Source: Baffinella frigidus
Lineage: Eukaryota > Cryptophyceae > Cryptomonadales > Baffinellaceae
Direction of reading: 5' to 3'
Assembly: GCA_026770585.1 (NCBI GenBank)
Contig: MU646412.1
Coordinates: 92,879-106,192, forward strand
DNA length: 13,314 bases
In this document: one piece after another, positions 1 to 6,335 of the stretch
How the letters are laid out: each line of letters opens with the position of its first letter
How positions within the stretch are numbered: the first letter of the stretch is position 1
Notes under the pieces: model-generated
Databases searched by the model: none
Seen by the model: only the letters and a program-made list of their open reading frames with translations
What the model was told of the DNA's origin: nothing
Position numbers and translations under genes: made by a program

Positions 1-27
1 CTCCCTCCCTCCCTCCCTCCCTCCCTC
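1..27. repeat. (CTCC)n microsatellite at window edge
   Basis: A 27-base uninterrupted CTCC/CCCT tetranucleotide run starts the window, so the window begins inside a simple repeat. The reverse strand is homopurine. Confidence 0.95.
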
Positions 28-55
28 GGGCAGCTACTCTGTTTTTTGTTTTCAG

Positions 56-79
56 AGGAGCACAGATCGGCTGAGTCAG
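56..79 (+). CDS. possible exon fragment, interrupted by a TIR element
   Basis: A strong pyrimidine tract ending in gttttcag (to 55) is followed by an open stretch reading EHRSAESD in one frame. The inverted-repeat element at 80-272 begins immediately after, so any exon here would be cut by it. It could be an upstream exon of the SET-type gene, but this rests only on the acceptor-like sequence. Confidence 0.2.
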
Positions 80-272
80 ACCACTCGAGAACGCTGCAGC
101 ACCCAATTCAAAACACGGGTAATTTACAAGTGGGGATTTGTGTAGTAACTTTCGCGGGTTTATTTACGACCCGCGGGAGATTCCGGGTAGATTCCGGAGT
201 CTCGTCCCGTTCCTGGTACAACCCCTCACAGCCCCACATGTAAATAGGATGCTGCAGCGGTTTTCGGGTGGG
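80..272 (+). mobile_element. non-autonomous TIR element, copy A
   Basis: The left end starts ACCACTCGAGAAC-GCTGCAGC. The right end, reverse-complemented, starts CCCACCCGAAAACCGCTGCAGC, giving terminal inverted repeats of about 26-30 bp with mismatches. The interior shares long stretches with the reverse complement of 6940-7136, including AAGTGGGGATTTGTGTAGTA and CCCACATGTAAATAGG. Size (about 193 bp), inverted termini and a second copy in opposite orientation fit a MITE. I see no clear target-site duplication and no transposase. A short frame ends ..QPHM* in both copies, but shared element sequence explains this without a protein. Confidence 0.7.
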
Positions 273-288
273 AGCTGGGAAGCTTGTG

Positions 289-421
289 CTAAGGGTGGAC
301 GACCTAATTCCGGCATCAACGTAATCCCAGCATTCCGTAGCACCCTACCGTATTGCCTAGGTAGCACCCTCCGGAATACTGTAATTATGTTGACGCCGGG
401 ATTAGGACGTCCACCCTTGAG
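289..421. mobile_element. palindromic MITE-like element, copy A
   Basis: Two arms of about 48 bp (289-336 and 373-421) are imperfect inverted repeats, both carrying AAGGGTGGACG at the outer end. The 36-bp centre holds two direct copies of GTAGCACCCT (337-346, 361-370). A second, internally deleted relative lies at 8212-8318. As RNA it would form a long hairpin. No coding capacity is apparent. Confidence 0.75.
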
Positions 422-498
422 GCGTGTTTTGACACTCCTAATGTGACAGTTAGATACTCCCTGAGTAAGTTGACTTTGAGCGCGGGTCAACTTTGCAG

Positions 499-547
499 GC
501 GGTTCGAGGAGTGGTGTGGAGAGGATGGTGGGAGCACCACGCTCCGG
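499..547 (+). CDS. SET-type gene, exon 1 seen
   Basis: The acceptor gtcaactttgcag (to 498) and donor CGG|gtgtgtgag bound 49 nt. The first base completes a codon; the rest reads RFEEWCGEDGGSTTLR. The F..W and following Gly-rich turn match the start of the SET N-flank in LSMT/SETD3 relatives. It ends in phase 0. The acceptor sits inside an AAGTTGAC...GTCAACTT inverted pair (467-474, 486-493). Confidence 0.6.
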
Positions 548-1830
548 GTGTGTGAGTTCGACGTTTTACACCCTAAAACTTAAATCCTAAACCCCAAACC
601 CTAAACCCTACACCCTAAACCCTAAACCCTAAACCCCAATCACAAAAGCCTAAATCCCAAACCTTAAACCCTAAACCCTCAACCCCGAACCTTAACCCCT
701 AAACCCTACACCTATACCCTAAACCCTAAACCCTGAACCCTAAACCCCAAACCCCAAACCCTACACCCTAAACCCTAAACCCTGAACCCTAAACCCTAAA
801 CCCAACACGCTGGGAATGCGTGAATTTGTACACATGAGAAAGCGTGAATTTTTTGCATCGTAGCTTTGACTGAATTTGCATCTTCCAATATAAATCTGAG
901 GGGTCACGTAAAAAACAAAAAAATCGTTCGTTTTGATGTTCGGATTGGAAGAGCCCAACGTGGAAAATCATCTTTGCAGGGAATGGGGTGCGGTGAATCT
1001 CAAAAGATGCCTTAAGTTGACGAGAAGACTTTTCCCGTAAGGAACGGGGCGCGGAACCGCGGCAGTGCGCGACCTTGAAGCATGCGAGGTTATCGTGAGC
1101 ACCCCAAAGGTATAAACCCTAAACCCTAAACCTTAACGATACACACTAAAACATAAACACAAAACACCAAACACCAAACACCAAACACCAAACACCAAAC
1201 ACCAAACACCAAACACCAAACACCAAACACCAAACACCAAACACCAAACCCGAAACCCTAAACCCTACACCCTAAACCCTAAACCCTGAACCCTAAACCC
1301 TCAAGCAGGCAGTCTTTCTCACCACGGAGAACCTCGCCGAGTCTCGCTTCGGGCATGTGTTCGCCAAGGTTTCTCCGTCCATCCCTTAACCATTTATAAA
1401 CCATTATTGCGCAAGGCAAGGGCTCAAAGGGCTGAACGGCTCAAAGGGCTGAACGTTTCGAATACAGGTAGCAGGCCAGGACGAGACGGCATAAGTTGAC
1501 GAGCGGTGACTTTTGCAGGTAGCGGGCCTGGACGAGACAACGAGTCTGATACTTCTGGTGATCATGGAAAAAGCCGCCTGCGCGACGTCCCTGTGGAGGC
1601 CCTACCTCGAATCCTGCCCAGAATGGTGCGCACCAAAACAAAAACTCCTGGTACATAATTGAAGAAAAACAATCACGACAAAAGTGAATTTTATTTTATT
1701 TTATTGGCCGGTGGCCTGAAGATGCAAAATGCGCTCTAATTGGTTGTTTCGAGGAAGGTTCGGCAACGGGCTGCAGCTGACTGCCGACGAAATTTGCGAG
1801 CTCGAAGGCTCTCCAGCGCTCGAATACGTT
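499..1830 (+). CDS. partial SET-domain protein lysine methyltransferase (RuBisCO LSMT/SETD3/SETD6-like), six exons
   Basis: Exons at 499-547, 954-987, 1042-1109, 1309-1368, 1519-1650 and 1777-1830 join in compatible phase into about 132 codons. In order they show an F-x-x-W stretch (RFEEWCGEDGG), a GxGrG..A.rDL segment (GTGRGTAAVRDL) leading to a ..E.IVSTP strand, then VFLTTENLAESRFG, and a helix plus W-x-PYL motif (LLVIMEKA... SLWRPYLESCP). A short linker and a LTADEICELEGSPAL block follow. The order and spacing match the N-terminal SET region of the plastid LSMT/SETD3/SETD6 family, which uses S-adenosylmethionine to methylate lysine (or histidine in SETD3). The N-terminus, the catalytic NH..Y part of SET and the C-terminal substrate-binding domain are not seen, so the gene is partial, continues beyond, or is broken by repeats. 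The telomere-like intron contents are unusual. Family assignment is from recognised motifs, not a search. Confidence 0.7.
566..805 (+). repeat. degenerate telomere-like array, C-rich strand on +
   Basis: About 240 bp of 7-bp units, chiefly CCCTAAA with CCCCAAA, CCCTACA and CCCTGAA variants. It lies in the intron after the exon at 499-547. It is too degenerate and too internal to be a functional telomere. Confidence 0.95.
954..987 (+). CDS. SET-type gene, exon 2 seen
   Basis: Acceptor ..ttggaagag and donor GGG|gtgcgg bound 34 nt reading PNVENHLCREW plus one base (phase 1). An in-frame TAA at 909-911 limits how far upstream it can extend. An alternative is initiation at the ATG at 936 (MFGLEEP..). 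The acceptor is weak, so the start is the least certain boundary of this gene. Confidence 0.45.
1042..1109 (+). CDS. SET-type gene, exon 3 seen (GRG segment)
   Basis: The acceptor is cccgtaag (AG at 1040-1041) and the donor AAG|gtataaacc. Two bases complete the Gly codon from the previous exon, then the frame reads TGRGTAAVRDLEACEVIVST and PK. An in-frame stop just upstream (1038-1040) rules out extension. The G-x-G-R-G..A..D pattern is the conserved start of the SET fold. The 54-nt upstream intron (988-1041) contains CTTAAGTTGACGAG, and the first bases of this exon resemble the sequence just before that intron. Confidence 0.65.
1111..1305 (+). repeat. intron-filling 7-bp arrays: CCCTAAA then CACCAAA
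   Basis: Short CCCTAAA blocks flank a homogeneous run of about a dozen CACCAAA units (about 1160-1250). Array composition switches sharply between variants, which suggests local homogenisation. Confidence 0.95.
1309..1368 (+). CDS. SET-type gene, exon 4 seen
   Basis: Acceptor tcaagcag and donor AAG|gtttctccg bound exactly 20 codons, AVFLTTENLAESRFGHVFAK, phase 0 at both ends. It follows the ..STPK end of the previous exon and fits the family pattern of P-x-x-l.lt...a..s.fG. Confidence 0.7.
1369..1518 (+). other. intron with duplicated exon edge and direct repeats
   Basis: It contains two tandem copies of GGCTCAAAGGGCTGAAC (about 1421-1455). It also holds a 20-base segment at 1468-1487, 18/20 identical to the first 20 bases of the next exon (1519-1538). 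Between the two copies lies a 31-bp stretch, ggcataagttgacgag.. to ..gacttttgcag. An in-frame TAA in the upstream copy means only the downstream copy can be coding. Confidence 0.75.
1519..1650 (+). CDS. SET-type gene, exon 5 seen (W-x-PYL)
   Basis: Acceptor gtgacttttgcag and donor CTG|gtacataatt bound 44 codons. A hydrophobic helix with an acidic residue (SLILLVIMEKAA) is followed by SLWRPYLESCPEW, the most diagnostic motif of the gene (family: lalfLl.E....S.W.PYl..lP). Using GTACAT at 1651 as donor gives phase 0 and a linker length close to that usual before the next conserved block. A GTGCGC donor at 1626 would break phase with the next exon. Confidence 0.75.
1777..1830 (+). CDS. SET-type gene, exon 6 seen
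   Basis: Acceptor cgggctgcag is followed by LTADEICELEGSPALEYV in phase 0. This matches the s.eEl..L.gs.l block downstream of PYL in the LSMT family. The donor is either TAC|gttgtc or GTT|gtctta, both phase 0. No further SET exon (NHS or YG motif) was recognised downstream. Confidence 0.65.
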
Positions 1831-1831
1831 G

Positions 1832-2236
1832 TCTTAACCCTGGACCATGAACACTGAACCCTAAACCATGAACCATGAACCCTGAACCCTAAACCCCGAA
1901 CCCTGAACCCTGAACTCTAAACCCTGAACCCTGAACCCTAAACCCTAAACCCTAAACCCTAAACCCTGAACCCTAAACCCTGAACCCTCAACCCTAAACC
2001 CTAAACCTCAAACCCTAAACCCTAAACCCTAAACCTAAACCCTAGACCCTGAACCCTGAACCCTAAACCCTAACCCCCAGACCCTGATCAAAACCCAAAC
2101 CTCAAACCCCAAACCCCAAAACCAAAACCCAAAACCCCAAAACCCAAACCCCAAACCCCAAACCCCAAACCCCAACCCCAAACCCCAAACCCCAAACCCC
2201 ACACCCCACACCCCAAACCCCGAAACCCAAAACCCT
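1832..2236 (+). repeat. 400-bp telomere-like array
   Basis: CCCTAAA/CCCTGAA units grade into CCCCAAA units after about 2095. The C-rich strand is on +. No gene is seen in it. Confidence 0.95.
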
Positions 2237-2306
2237 TTAGGTCCTTTAGGTTTTAATTTCTCCCAACATATGCCAACGACACGCCCTTCCGTAGAAAGGA
2301 CTGCAG

Positions 2307-2399
2307 AGAAAGCATTTTTGCTTGCGGATCGCGTCTAGCTCTCCAGTGCAGAGGCTCGTGAAGAGGGGATACAGGGTGGCGCTGTTGGGGTGGGTGAAG
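2307..2399 (+). CDS. 31-codon exon candidate, copy 1
   Basis: Acceptor aaggactgcag and donor AAG|gtatgcgac bound 93 nt open in phase 0, starting RKHFCLRIASSS and ending VQRLVKRGYRVALLGWVK. The R-L-V-x-x-G-Y-R-V-A core recalls the mismatch-recognition domain of MutS homologues, but the following EQ is absent, so I do not assign it. The copy at 2646 keeps the frame open and has synonymous changes in its second half. The opposite strand is open too, so the strand is likely but not proven. Confidence 0.4.
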
Positions 2400-2645
2400 G
2401 TATGCGACATCGCTCCCATGCTCACTTACACGCACCGAACCCAAGTCAGCCTCCTTTGAGGCTCATGGTATCCCACGGTTGAAGTTTAAGAGCTTTAGGT
2501 CCTTTAGGTTTTAATTTCTCCCAACATAGCCCAACGACACGCCCTTCCGTTCATTCACCTTTAGGTCCTTTAGGTTTAGGTCCTTTAGGTTTTAATTTCT
2601 CCCAACATAGCCCAACGACACGCCCTTCCGTAGAAAGGACTGCAA

Positions 2646-2738
2646 AGAAAGTATGTTTGCTTTCGGATCGCGTTTCGCTCTCCAGTGCAGAGGCTCGTAA
2701 AGAGGGGATACAGGGTGGCTCTGTTGGGGTGGGTGAAG
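2646..2738 (+). pseudogene. second copy of the 31-codon exon, acceptor mutated
   Basis: Same length and frame as 2307-2399, with the same GTATGCG donor. The acceptor has changed from CTGCAG to CTGCAA, which should weaken or shift splicing. Differences are replacement changes in the first third and synonymous ones later (GTG to GTA, GCG to GCT). Confidence 0.45.
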
Positions 2739-3142
2739 GTATGCGACATCGCTCCCATGCTCACTTACACGCACCGAACCCAAGTCAGCCTTTCTGAGGC
2801 TCATGGTATCCCACGGTTGAAGTGTAAGGGCTCCAATCACGGATACCCCACAAGGTGAGAAGGGTTGTGTGGGGATTGTGTGGTCCTTTAGGGGACCTTT
2901 AGGTCCTTTAGGTTTTAAATGCTCCCAACATATGCCAACGACACGCCCTTCCGTAGAAAGGACTTTAGGTCCTTTAGGTTCCTTTAGGTCCTTAGCTGCA
3001 GAGAACCAGAAGTAACAGGTTACGAACCTTTTCCTTATGGAGCTTATGGAGCTTTAATGAACGTCGTACAGCAGCACACACGTTCCCACGTCCTGGTGGA
3101 CCGAAACGGCATGGTGAGCACCTGGTCCTGGAGCTATAGCAG

Positions 3143-3513
3143 GTTTCGCCCAGGCAATTCTGTGCAACCCTTACTTGGCAAACCCCCTTCGTCTTCCCGA
3201 AGTCGTCGTGATCAACAGGAACAGAACAAGACAGGCCATGCATACAGCCCATCTCCTGTCTGCCCCACCCACGTCCCACAAGCAGCCCCTCACGGGGTAT
3301 GCGTGGGACCCCTCTACTATCACTCCGGTAGCTACCCCCACACTCCTCTATTGGGCCAGTGGAGGGGCTCCGCAAGTGACGCCCAGGCCTCGCAAGAGGC
3401 CAAAGACTCCTCATCCTCCCAAGGGCAACCTGAGCGAGACCCACGCTCCGCATCAGGGCGGCACCTTGGCGACCAACGCTGAGGGGCCCGGGTGGGGCCC
3501 CACAGTGGGGGTG
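3143..3513 (+). CDS. exon candidate, unknown protein with basic/proline-rich tail
   Basis: After an acceptor-like ctatagcag (AG at 3141-3142) the frame stays open to a TAG at 3529. It begins FAQAILCNPYLANPLRLPEV and later has a basic-proline stretch (TPRPRKRPKTPHPPKG). Possible donors lie at GGGGTG|gtgcgc (about 3513) or earlier at ACGGG|gtatgcg (3298). Codon choice favours C/G at third positions. Other frames are also partly open, so this is tentative. I do not recognise the family. Confidence 0.35.
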
Positions 3514-3595
3514 GTGCGCGTGGCCGCATAGGCCACGTCACAGCGTCTTTACCACCCCTCCCTCCCTGATCTGCTGAGCCGCTCCTCTCCTCCAG

Positions 3596-3681
3596 TTCAC
3601 CTGCTCGGCGGGCTTCACCCCAAGAGTTTATTCGAGGACAAATGCGGGCGCATGGATACCTTCTCCTTCGAATCATCCAGG
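3596..3681 (+). CDS. exon candidate, unknown protein
   Basis: Pyrimidine-rich acceptor ctctcctccag, donor AGG|gtgtgg. The frame starting with two leftover bases reads HLLGGLHPKSLFEDKCGRMD then TFSFESSR and has about 75% G/C at third positions, against about 50% in the other two frames, which are also open. It ends in phase 0, compatible with the next coding block at 3856. The basis is splice signals and codon bias only. Confidence 0.4.
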
Positions 3682-3702
3682 GTGTGGCTGTGTTTACACT
3701 CC

Positions 3703-3786
3703 TCGTGGAGGGAGGTGGAGGGAGGGGGGGGAGGGAGGGAGGGAGGAAGGGGATGGGAGGGAGGGAGGGAGGGGAGGGGATGGAAT
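3703..3786 (+). repeat. homopurine G-rich tract
   Basis: Over 80 bases of almost pure GGA/GGGA units, including a run of eight G. It has many GGG runs (G-quadruplex potential) and homopurine:homopyrimidine mirror character (triplex potential). It lies in the presumed intron between the exons at 3596 and 3856. Confidence 0.9.
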
Positions 3787-3855
3787 GGGGGAGACTTTGC
3801 CTGATTTTTTTAAAAGGATCGTAACCTGTTTGTAATTTCCGTTAAGTTTGCACAG

Positions 3856-4563
3856 CCGGTGCTGGAGTGGCGCTGGACAGGCCCTCGCGCGGTCCAGATG
3901 GCTGCAGATCCAAGCCACGCCGCCGCTGTCGCTGAAATGCTGCTGCTGAGGTCGGAGGGCACCGGGCGGAACCCCCCGCCTGGCAGCCCTGGGCGAGCGG
4001 GGGTCGAGTTTGAGCTGAGAGAGGATGAGGGGCAGGAGTTGGGTGGCGGGCCGGCGAGCTCCAGAGGAGAGACGGGGGCGCAAGGTGGAGCAGGGCTCGT
4101 TTGGGGTGCGGCTGGCGTCGTGCAGGTGGGGGATGGGAAAAAGGTGAAGCGGAAGAAGAGGCCGAAGGAATTGACGGAGGTGTCGGCAGAGCTCGCGGGG
4201 AGGCAGGCGCCTGCGGGGGAGGGCGAGCAGGCGCCGGCGCCGGAGGAGGAGAACGCAGACCCCCGCCTGGCATCGGAGGAGGAGGACTGGACGCCCCCCA
4301 TGATACCCACCCCCCACCGCAAGTCGCCCAAAGAGTTCGCGGCGCCCTCCCGACGCTCATCGGGAATCTCGGCGCTCGACAGCGGGCAAGTGTCACGCGT
4401 GTCGTCTTCCGCCCATGTGGCGCGCATGCCTTCTGAAGTCGAATCGCTGTTCGGGTCTCGCCCCTCCCTCCCTGAACTGCCCGACGCTGTGGAGCGGAAC
4501 GTGGCAACACAAACCATTTGTACTGGGAGTGGAGTATTCAAGGTTCCACAAGGTTTGACCTGA
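3856..4563 (+). CDS. low-complexity acidic/proline-rich protein with basic cluster (unknown function)
   Basis: This is the longest convincing coding block. It follows the acceptor taagtttgcacag (to 3855) and runs 235 codons to a TGA at 4561. The frame has no ATG until 3898 (CAGATGG context), so it is either an internal or last exon starting at CCG, or a gene starting at 3898. Strong G/C third-position bias supports this strand. Features: a short helical stretch (AAAVAEMLLLRSEG), an acidic/Gly-rich middle, a basic cluster KKVKRKKRPKE that could be a nuclear localisation signal, then Pro/Glu/Ser-rich sequence with EEEDWTPPMIPTPHRKSP and Ser-rich phosphorylation-like motifs. It looks largely disordered. 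Two long reverse-strand frames overlap it but have poor codon bias. Homology unknown. Confidence 0.55.
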   Translation, partial: PVLEWRWTGPRAVQMAADPSHAAAVAEMLLLRSEGTGRNPPPGSPGRAGVEFELREDEGQELGGGPASSRGETGAQGGAGLVWGAAGVVQVGDGKKVKRKKRPKELTEVSAELAGRQAPAGEGEQAPAPEEENADPRLASEEEDWTPPMIPTPHRKSPKEFAAPSRRSSGISALDSGQVSRVSSSAHVARMPSEVESLFGSRPSLPELPDAVERNVATQTICTGSGVFKVPQGLT

Positions 4564-4776
4564 ACCAGGAAACCCACTGACTCGTCACCCGACGATTCCG
4601 CAACTGTCTGGCAATTCACTCGGGGCCAGAACATTTCGCCTAAGTCAATTCCCCCTGAAATCTAGCGCCTTAAGTCAAATGCCTGCTCCCAGAGCAGGTC
4701 CATCTAAACGAAATGGCAACTTACTGCCGAGGATCAGCTTTGTTGACTTAAGGTAAAACATCCTGGCGCGCAGTGC
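4564..4776. other. unique intergenic/intronic segment with TTAAGTCAA words
   Basis: No gene is seen. It contains CTAAGTCAATT (4640), CTTAAGTCAAA (4669) and GTTGACTTAAG (4742), members of the word family that recurs at hairpins and intron ends across the window. Confidence 0.6.
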
Positions 4777-5004
4777 AATTGGGGAACGGAAGCAGTGAGC
4801 CGCGATCGACGAAAAGGAACTCGGGCGCGAACAGGACCTCCTACCGTAGGCCGAGGGAACCTAGGACCAAAAAGTCTCGGCCTACGGTAGGAGGTCCTAG
4901 GCAATGCCGTAGGCCTAACTACCCCATTTTCAGGCCGTTACCCTATTAAATTGGGGAACGGAAGCAGTTTGCGCCCGAGTTCCTTTTCGTCCATCGCGGC
5001 TCAC
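4777..5004. mobile_element. nested inverted-repeat element with direct-repeat flanks
   Basis: AATTGGGGAACGGAAGCAGT occurs identically at 4777-4796 and 4949-4968. Each copy is followed by a 35-bp segment; the second (4969-5003) is the reverse complement of the first (4796-4830) with two mismatches. Inside lies a perfect 22-bp inverted repeat (4833-4854, 4877-4898) containing CTACCGTAGG. The result is a hairpin within a hairpin. It has no coding capacity. Confidence 0.8.
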
Positions 5005-5107
5005 AACCCTAAACCCTAAATGCCTAAACCCCAAACCCCGTACACTAAACCCTGAACCCCGAACCCCAAACCCCGAAACCCAAAACCCAAAACCCAAACC
5101 CAAACGG
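5005..5107 (+). repeat. telomere-like array
   Basis: About 100 bp of CCCTAAA, CCCCAAA and CCCGAAA units, C-rich strand on +, abutting the nested hairpin element. Confidence 0.9.
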
Positions 5108-5245
5108 CAGGTCACGGCGGCCGAGCTCGATCAGAATTCAGGGCTCAGGGGTTCTTCTTCTTCTTTATTACCCTCACATGGTGTGCGCCATGGGGACCTC
5201 GAGAGAGGCCCCCCAGCCTTTTGAAAAGTGATCAACTTAATACTA
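5108..5245 (+). pseudogene. diverged copy of an exon-plus-intron module
   Basis: GCAGGTCACGGCGGCCGAGCTCG, a TTCTTCTTCTTTAT pyrimidine tract and ..GCCTTTTGAAAAGTGATCA align in order with the module at about 6056-6200. The exon part is degraded here. No open frame of note. Confidence 0.5.
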
Positions 5246-5257
5246 CTCTAATACCGC

Positions 5258-5395
5258 GATGGGGTTAGGGTTGATTGTTTCCCAAGGAGTTGGGGTTTAT
5301 TCAGGGGTTAGGGGTTATTGTCTCCCAACCAAACCCTAACCCCCCAACCCCTCTTCGAACCCTTGAACTCTCTTCAAGCCCTAACCCCGTGGGTA
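5258..5395. repeat. telomere-like tract that switches strand
   Basis: GGGGTTAGGG and GGGGTTAGGGG units (5258-5317) are followed by CCCTAACCCCCC units (5332-5390). This makes an inverted repeat of telomere-like sequence around a central TTGTCTCCCAACC. It is the only clear place where the G-rich strand is on +. Confidence 0.8.
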
Positions 5396-5650
5396 GTTCG
5401 CTGCGGAACTTTGGTGACCAATTTTTTTCGCGTTCCTGAAAAGATTTAATTTCACATTTGACTTGGTGTTTGAGCCATTTCGTACTCGTTTGAGCCATTT
5501 CGTACTTGGCGTTTGAGCCATTTCGTACTTTTAGGGCGTTAAAACAGCTGGGTTTGTATCATAAATCTTGTACATGGACAGTTCCCGAGATCAAATCTAT
5601 TCAGGTCCGGGACGAAATTGGTGGGCCCAACTAGACTGTGGGAGAGGGCT
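5396..5650. repeat. unique segment with three GTTTGAGCCATTTCGTACT copies
   Basis: A 19-bp word is repeated at 5468-5486, 5488-5506 and 5511-5529 with no or short spacers. The rest of the segment shows no gene; a short VRDEIGGPN* frame after a CAG at about 5606 is not persuasive. Confidence 0.85.
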
Positions 5651-6060
5651 GGAGACTCAACCCCCAACCCCTAACCCAACCCCCAACCCCTAACCGCAGG
5701 TCGTGAGCGAGAGAGACCTAACCCCCAACCCCTAACCGCAGGGGACCCAACCCCCAACTCCTATCCGCAGGAGACCTAACCCCCAACCCCTAACCGCAGG
5801 GGACCCAACCCCCAACTCCTAACCGCAGGAGACCCAACCCCCAACCCCTAACCGCAGGAGACCTAACCCCCAACCCCTAACCGCAGGGGACCCAACCCCC
5901 AACTCCTATCCGCAGGAGACCTAACCCCCAACTCCTATCCGCAGGAGACCTAACCCCCAACTCCTATCCGCAGGAGACCTAACCCCCAACTCCTATCCGC
6001 AGGAGACCCAACCCCCAACTCCTATCCGCAGGAGACCTAACCCCCAACCCCTAACCGCAG
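5651..6060 (+). repeat. 29-bp minisatellite, each unit ending in a splice-acceptor-like CCGCAG
   Basis: From about 5711, twelve units at exact 29-bp spacing carry a CCCAACCCCCAAC core, then TCCTATCCGCAG or CCCTAACCGCAG. The last unit runs directly into a copy of the exon seen intact at 6279. There are no unique spacers, so it is not a CRISPR array. The repeat looks like an amplified intron 3' end. Confidence 0.9.
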
Positions 6061-6260
6061 ATCGCGAGCGAGCTCGGACGCGGCTAACAAGAGAGCGCTC
6101 AGGCAGGGCAGCGTGCTTCTCTTCTTCTTTATCCCTCTCGATACAGGTCCTAAAACAGGCCCTAGAGCCTTGAGTTGAGTGATACAAAAGTCTACGAACC
6201 TTAAGAAACGGGCCCGCCTCAAGGACAAGAGCTATAATGGCTCCAGCGTGAGAAGCGATA
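6061..6260 (+). pseudogene. exon copy plus intron, donor lost
   Basis: 6061-6115 matches the exon at 6279-6335 almost base for base (GCGAGCTCGG.CGCGGCT.AC, then AAGAGAGCGCTC.GGCAGGGC). Where that exon has its donor CG|gtcatc, this copy reads CTTCTCTTC. It continues with a pyrimidine tract and gatacag. A weak exon-like segment at 6206-6246 ends at a good donor (AGC|gtgagaag), but its frame cannot be settled. Confidence 0.5.
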
Positions 6261-6278
6261 CTCAACCCCTCACCGCAG

Positions 6279-6335
6279 GTCGCGAACGAGCTCGGTCGCG
6301 GCTGACAAGAGAGCGCTCCGGCAGGGCAGCGTGCG
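6279..6335 (+). CDS. helical-protein gene, exon 1 seen
   Basis: Acceptor cctcaccgcag, donor GTGCG|gtcatccc. After one leftover base it reads SRTSSVAADKRALRQGSV plus two bases. It ends in phase 2, matching the single-base start of the next exon. A near-identical copy without donor lies at 6061. Confidence 0.45.

Larger units (their letters stand above)
2234..2990 (+). repeat. tandem modules with TTTAGGTCC leader
   Basis: Four copies of a leader (near 2234, 2492, 2575 and 2895) begin TTTAGGTCCTTTAGG and continue through CTCCCAACAT and ACGACACGCCCTTCCGT. The first and third are followed by near-identical ~190-bp segments holding the exon candidates at 2307 and 2646. The second and fourth are truncated. 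The TTTAGG leader has the orientation opposite to the flanking CCCTAAA arrays. Confidence 0.9.

Noticed and set aside
138-490. Overlapping frames on both strands at 138-490
   Set aside because: They span the palindromic element, which gives mirrored frames by symmetry; no codon bias.
566-805. A true chromosome end
   Set aside because: Arrays are degenerate, short, scattered and interleaved with exons; interstitial telomere-like repeats explain them.
2307-2399. MutS-homologue assignment for the VKRGYRVA exon
   Set aside because: Only about ten residues resemble the mismatch-binding domain and the key EQ following VA is absent.
3694-4634. Three long reverse-strand frames opposite the block at 3856-4563
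   Set aside because: Ser/Pro/Ala-rich composition is typical of antisense to a GC3-rich Glu/Gly/Arg gene; codon bias favours the + strand.
5711-6060. Regular 29-bp repeats as a CRISPR array
   Set aside because: Units are directly adjacent with no unique spacers, and the setting is eukaryotic with exons and telomere-like repeats.
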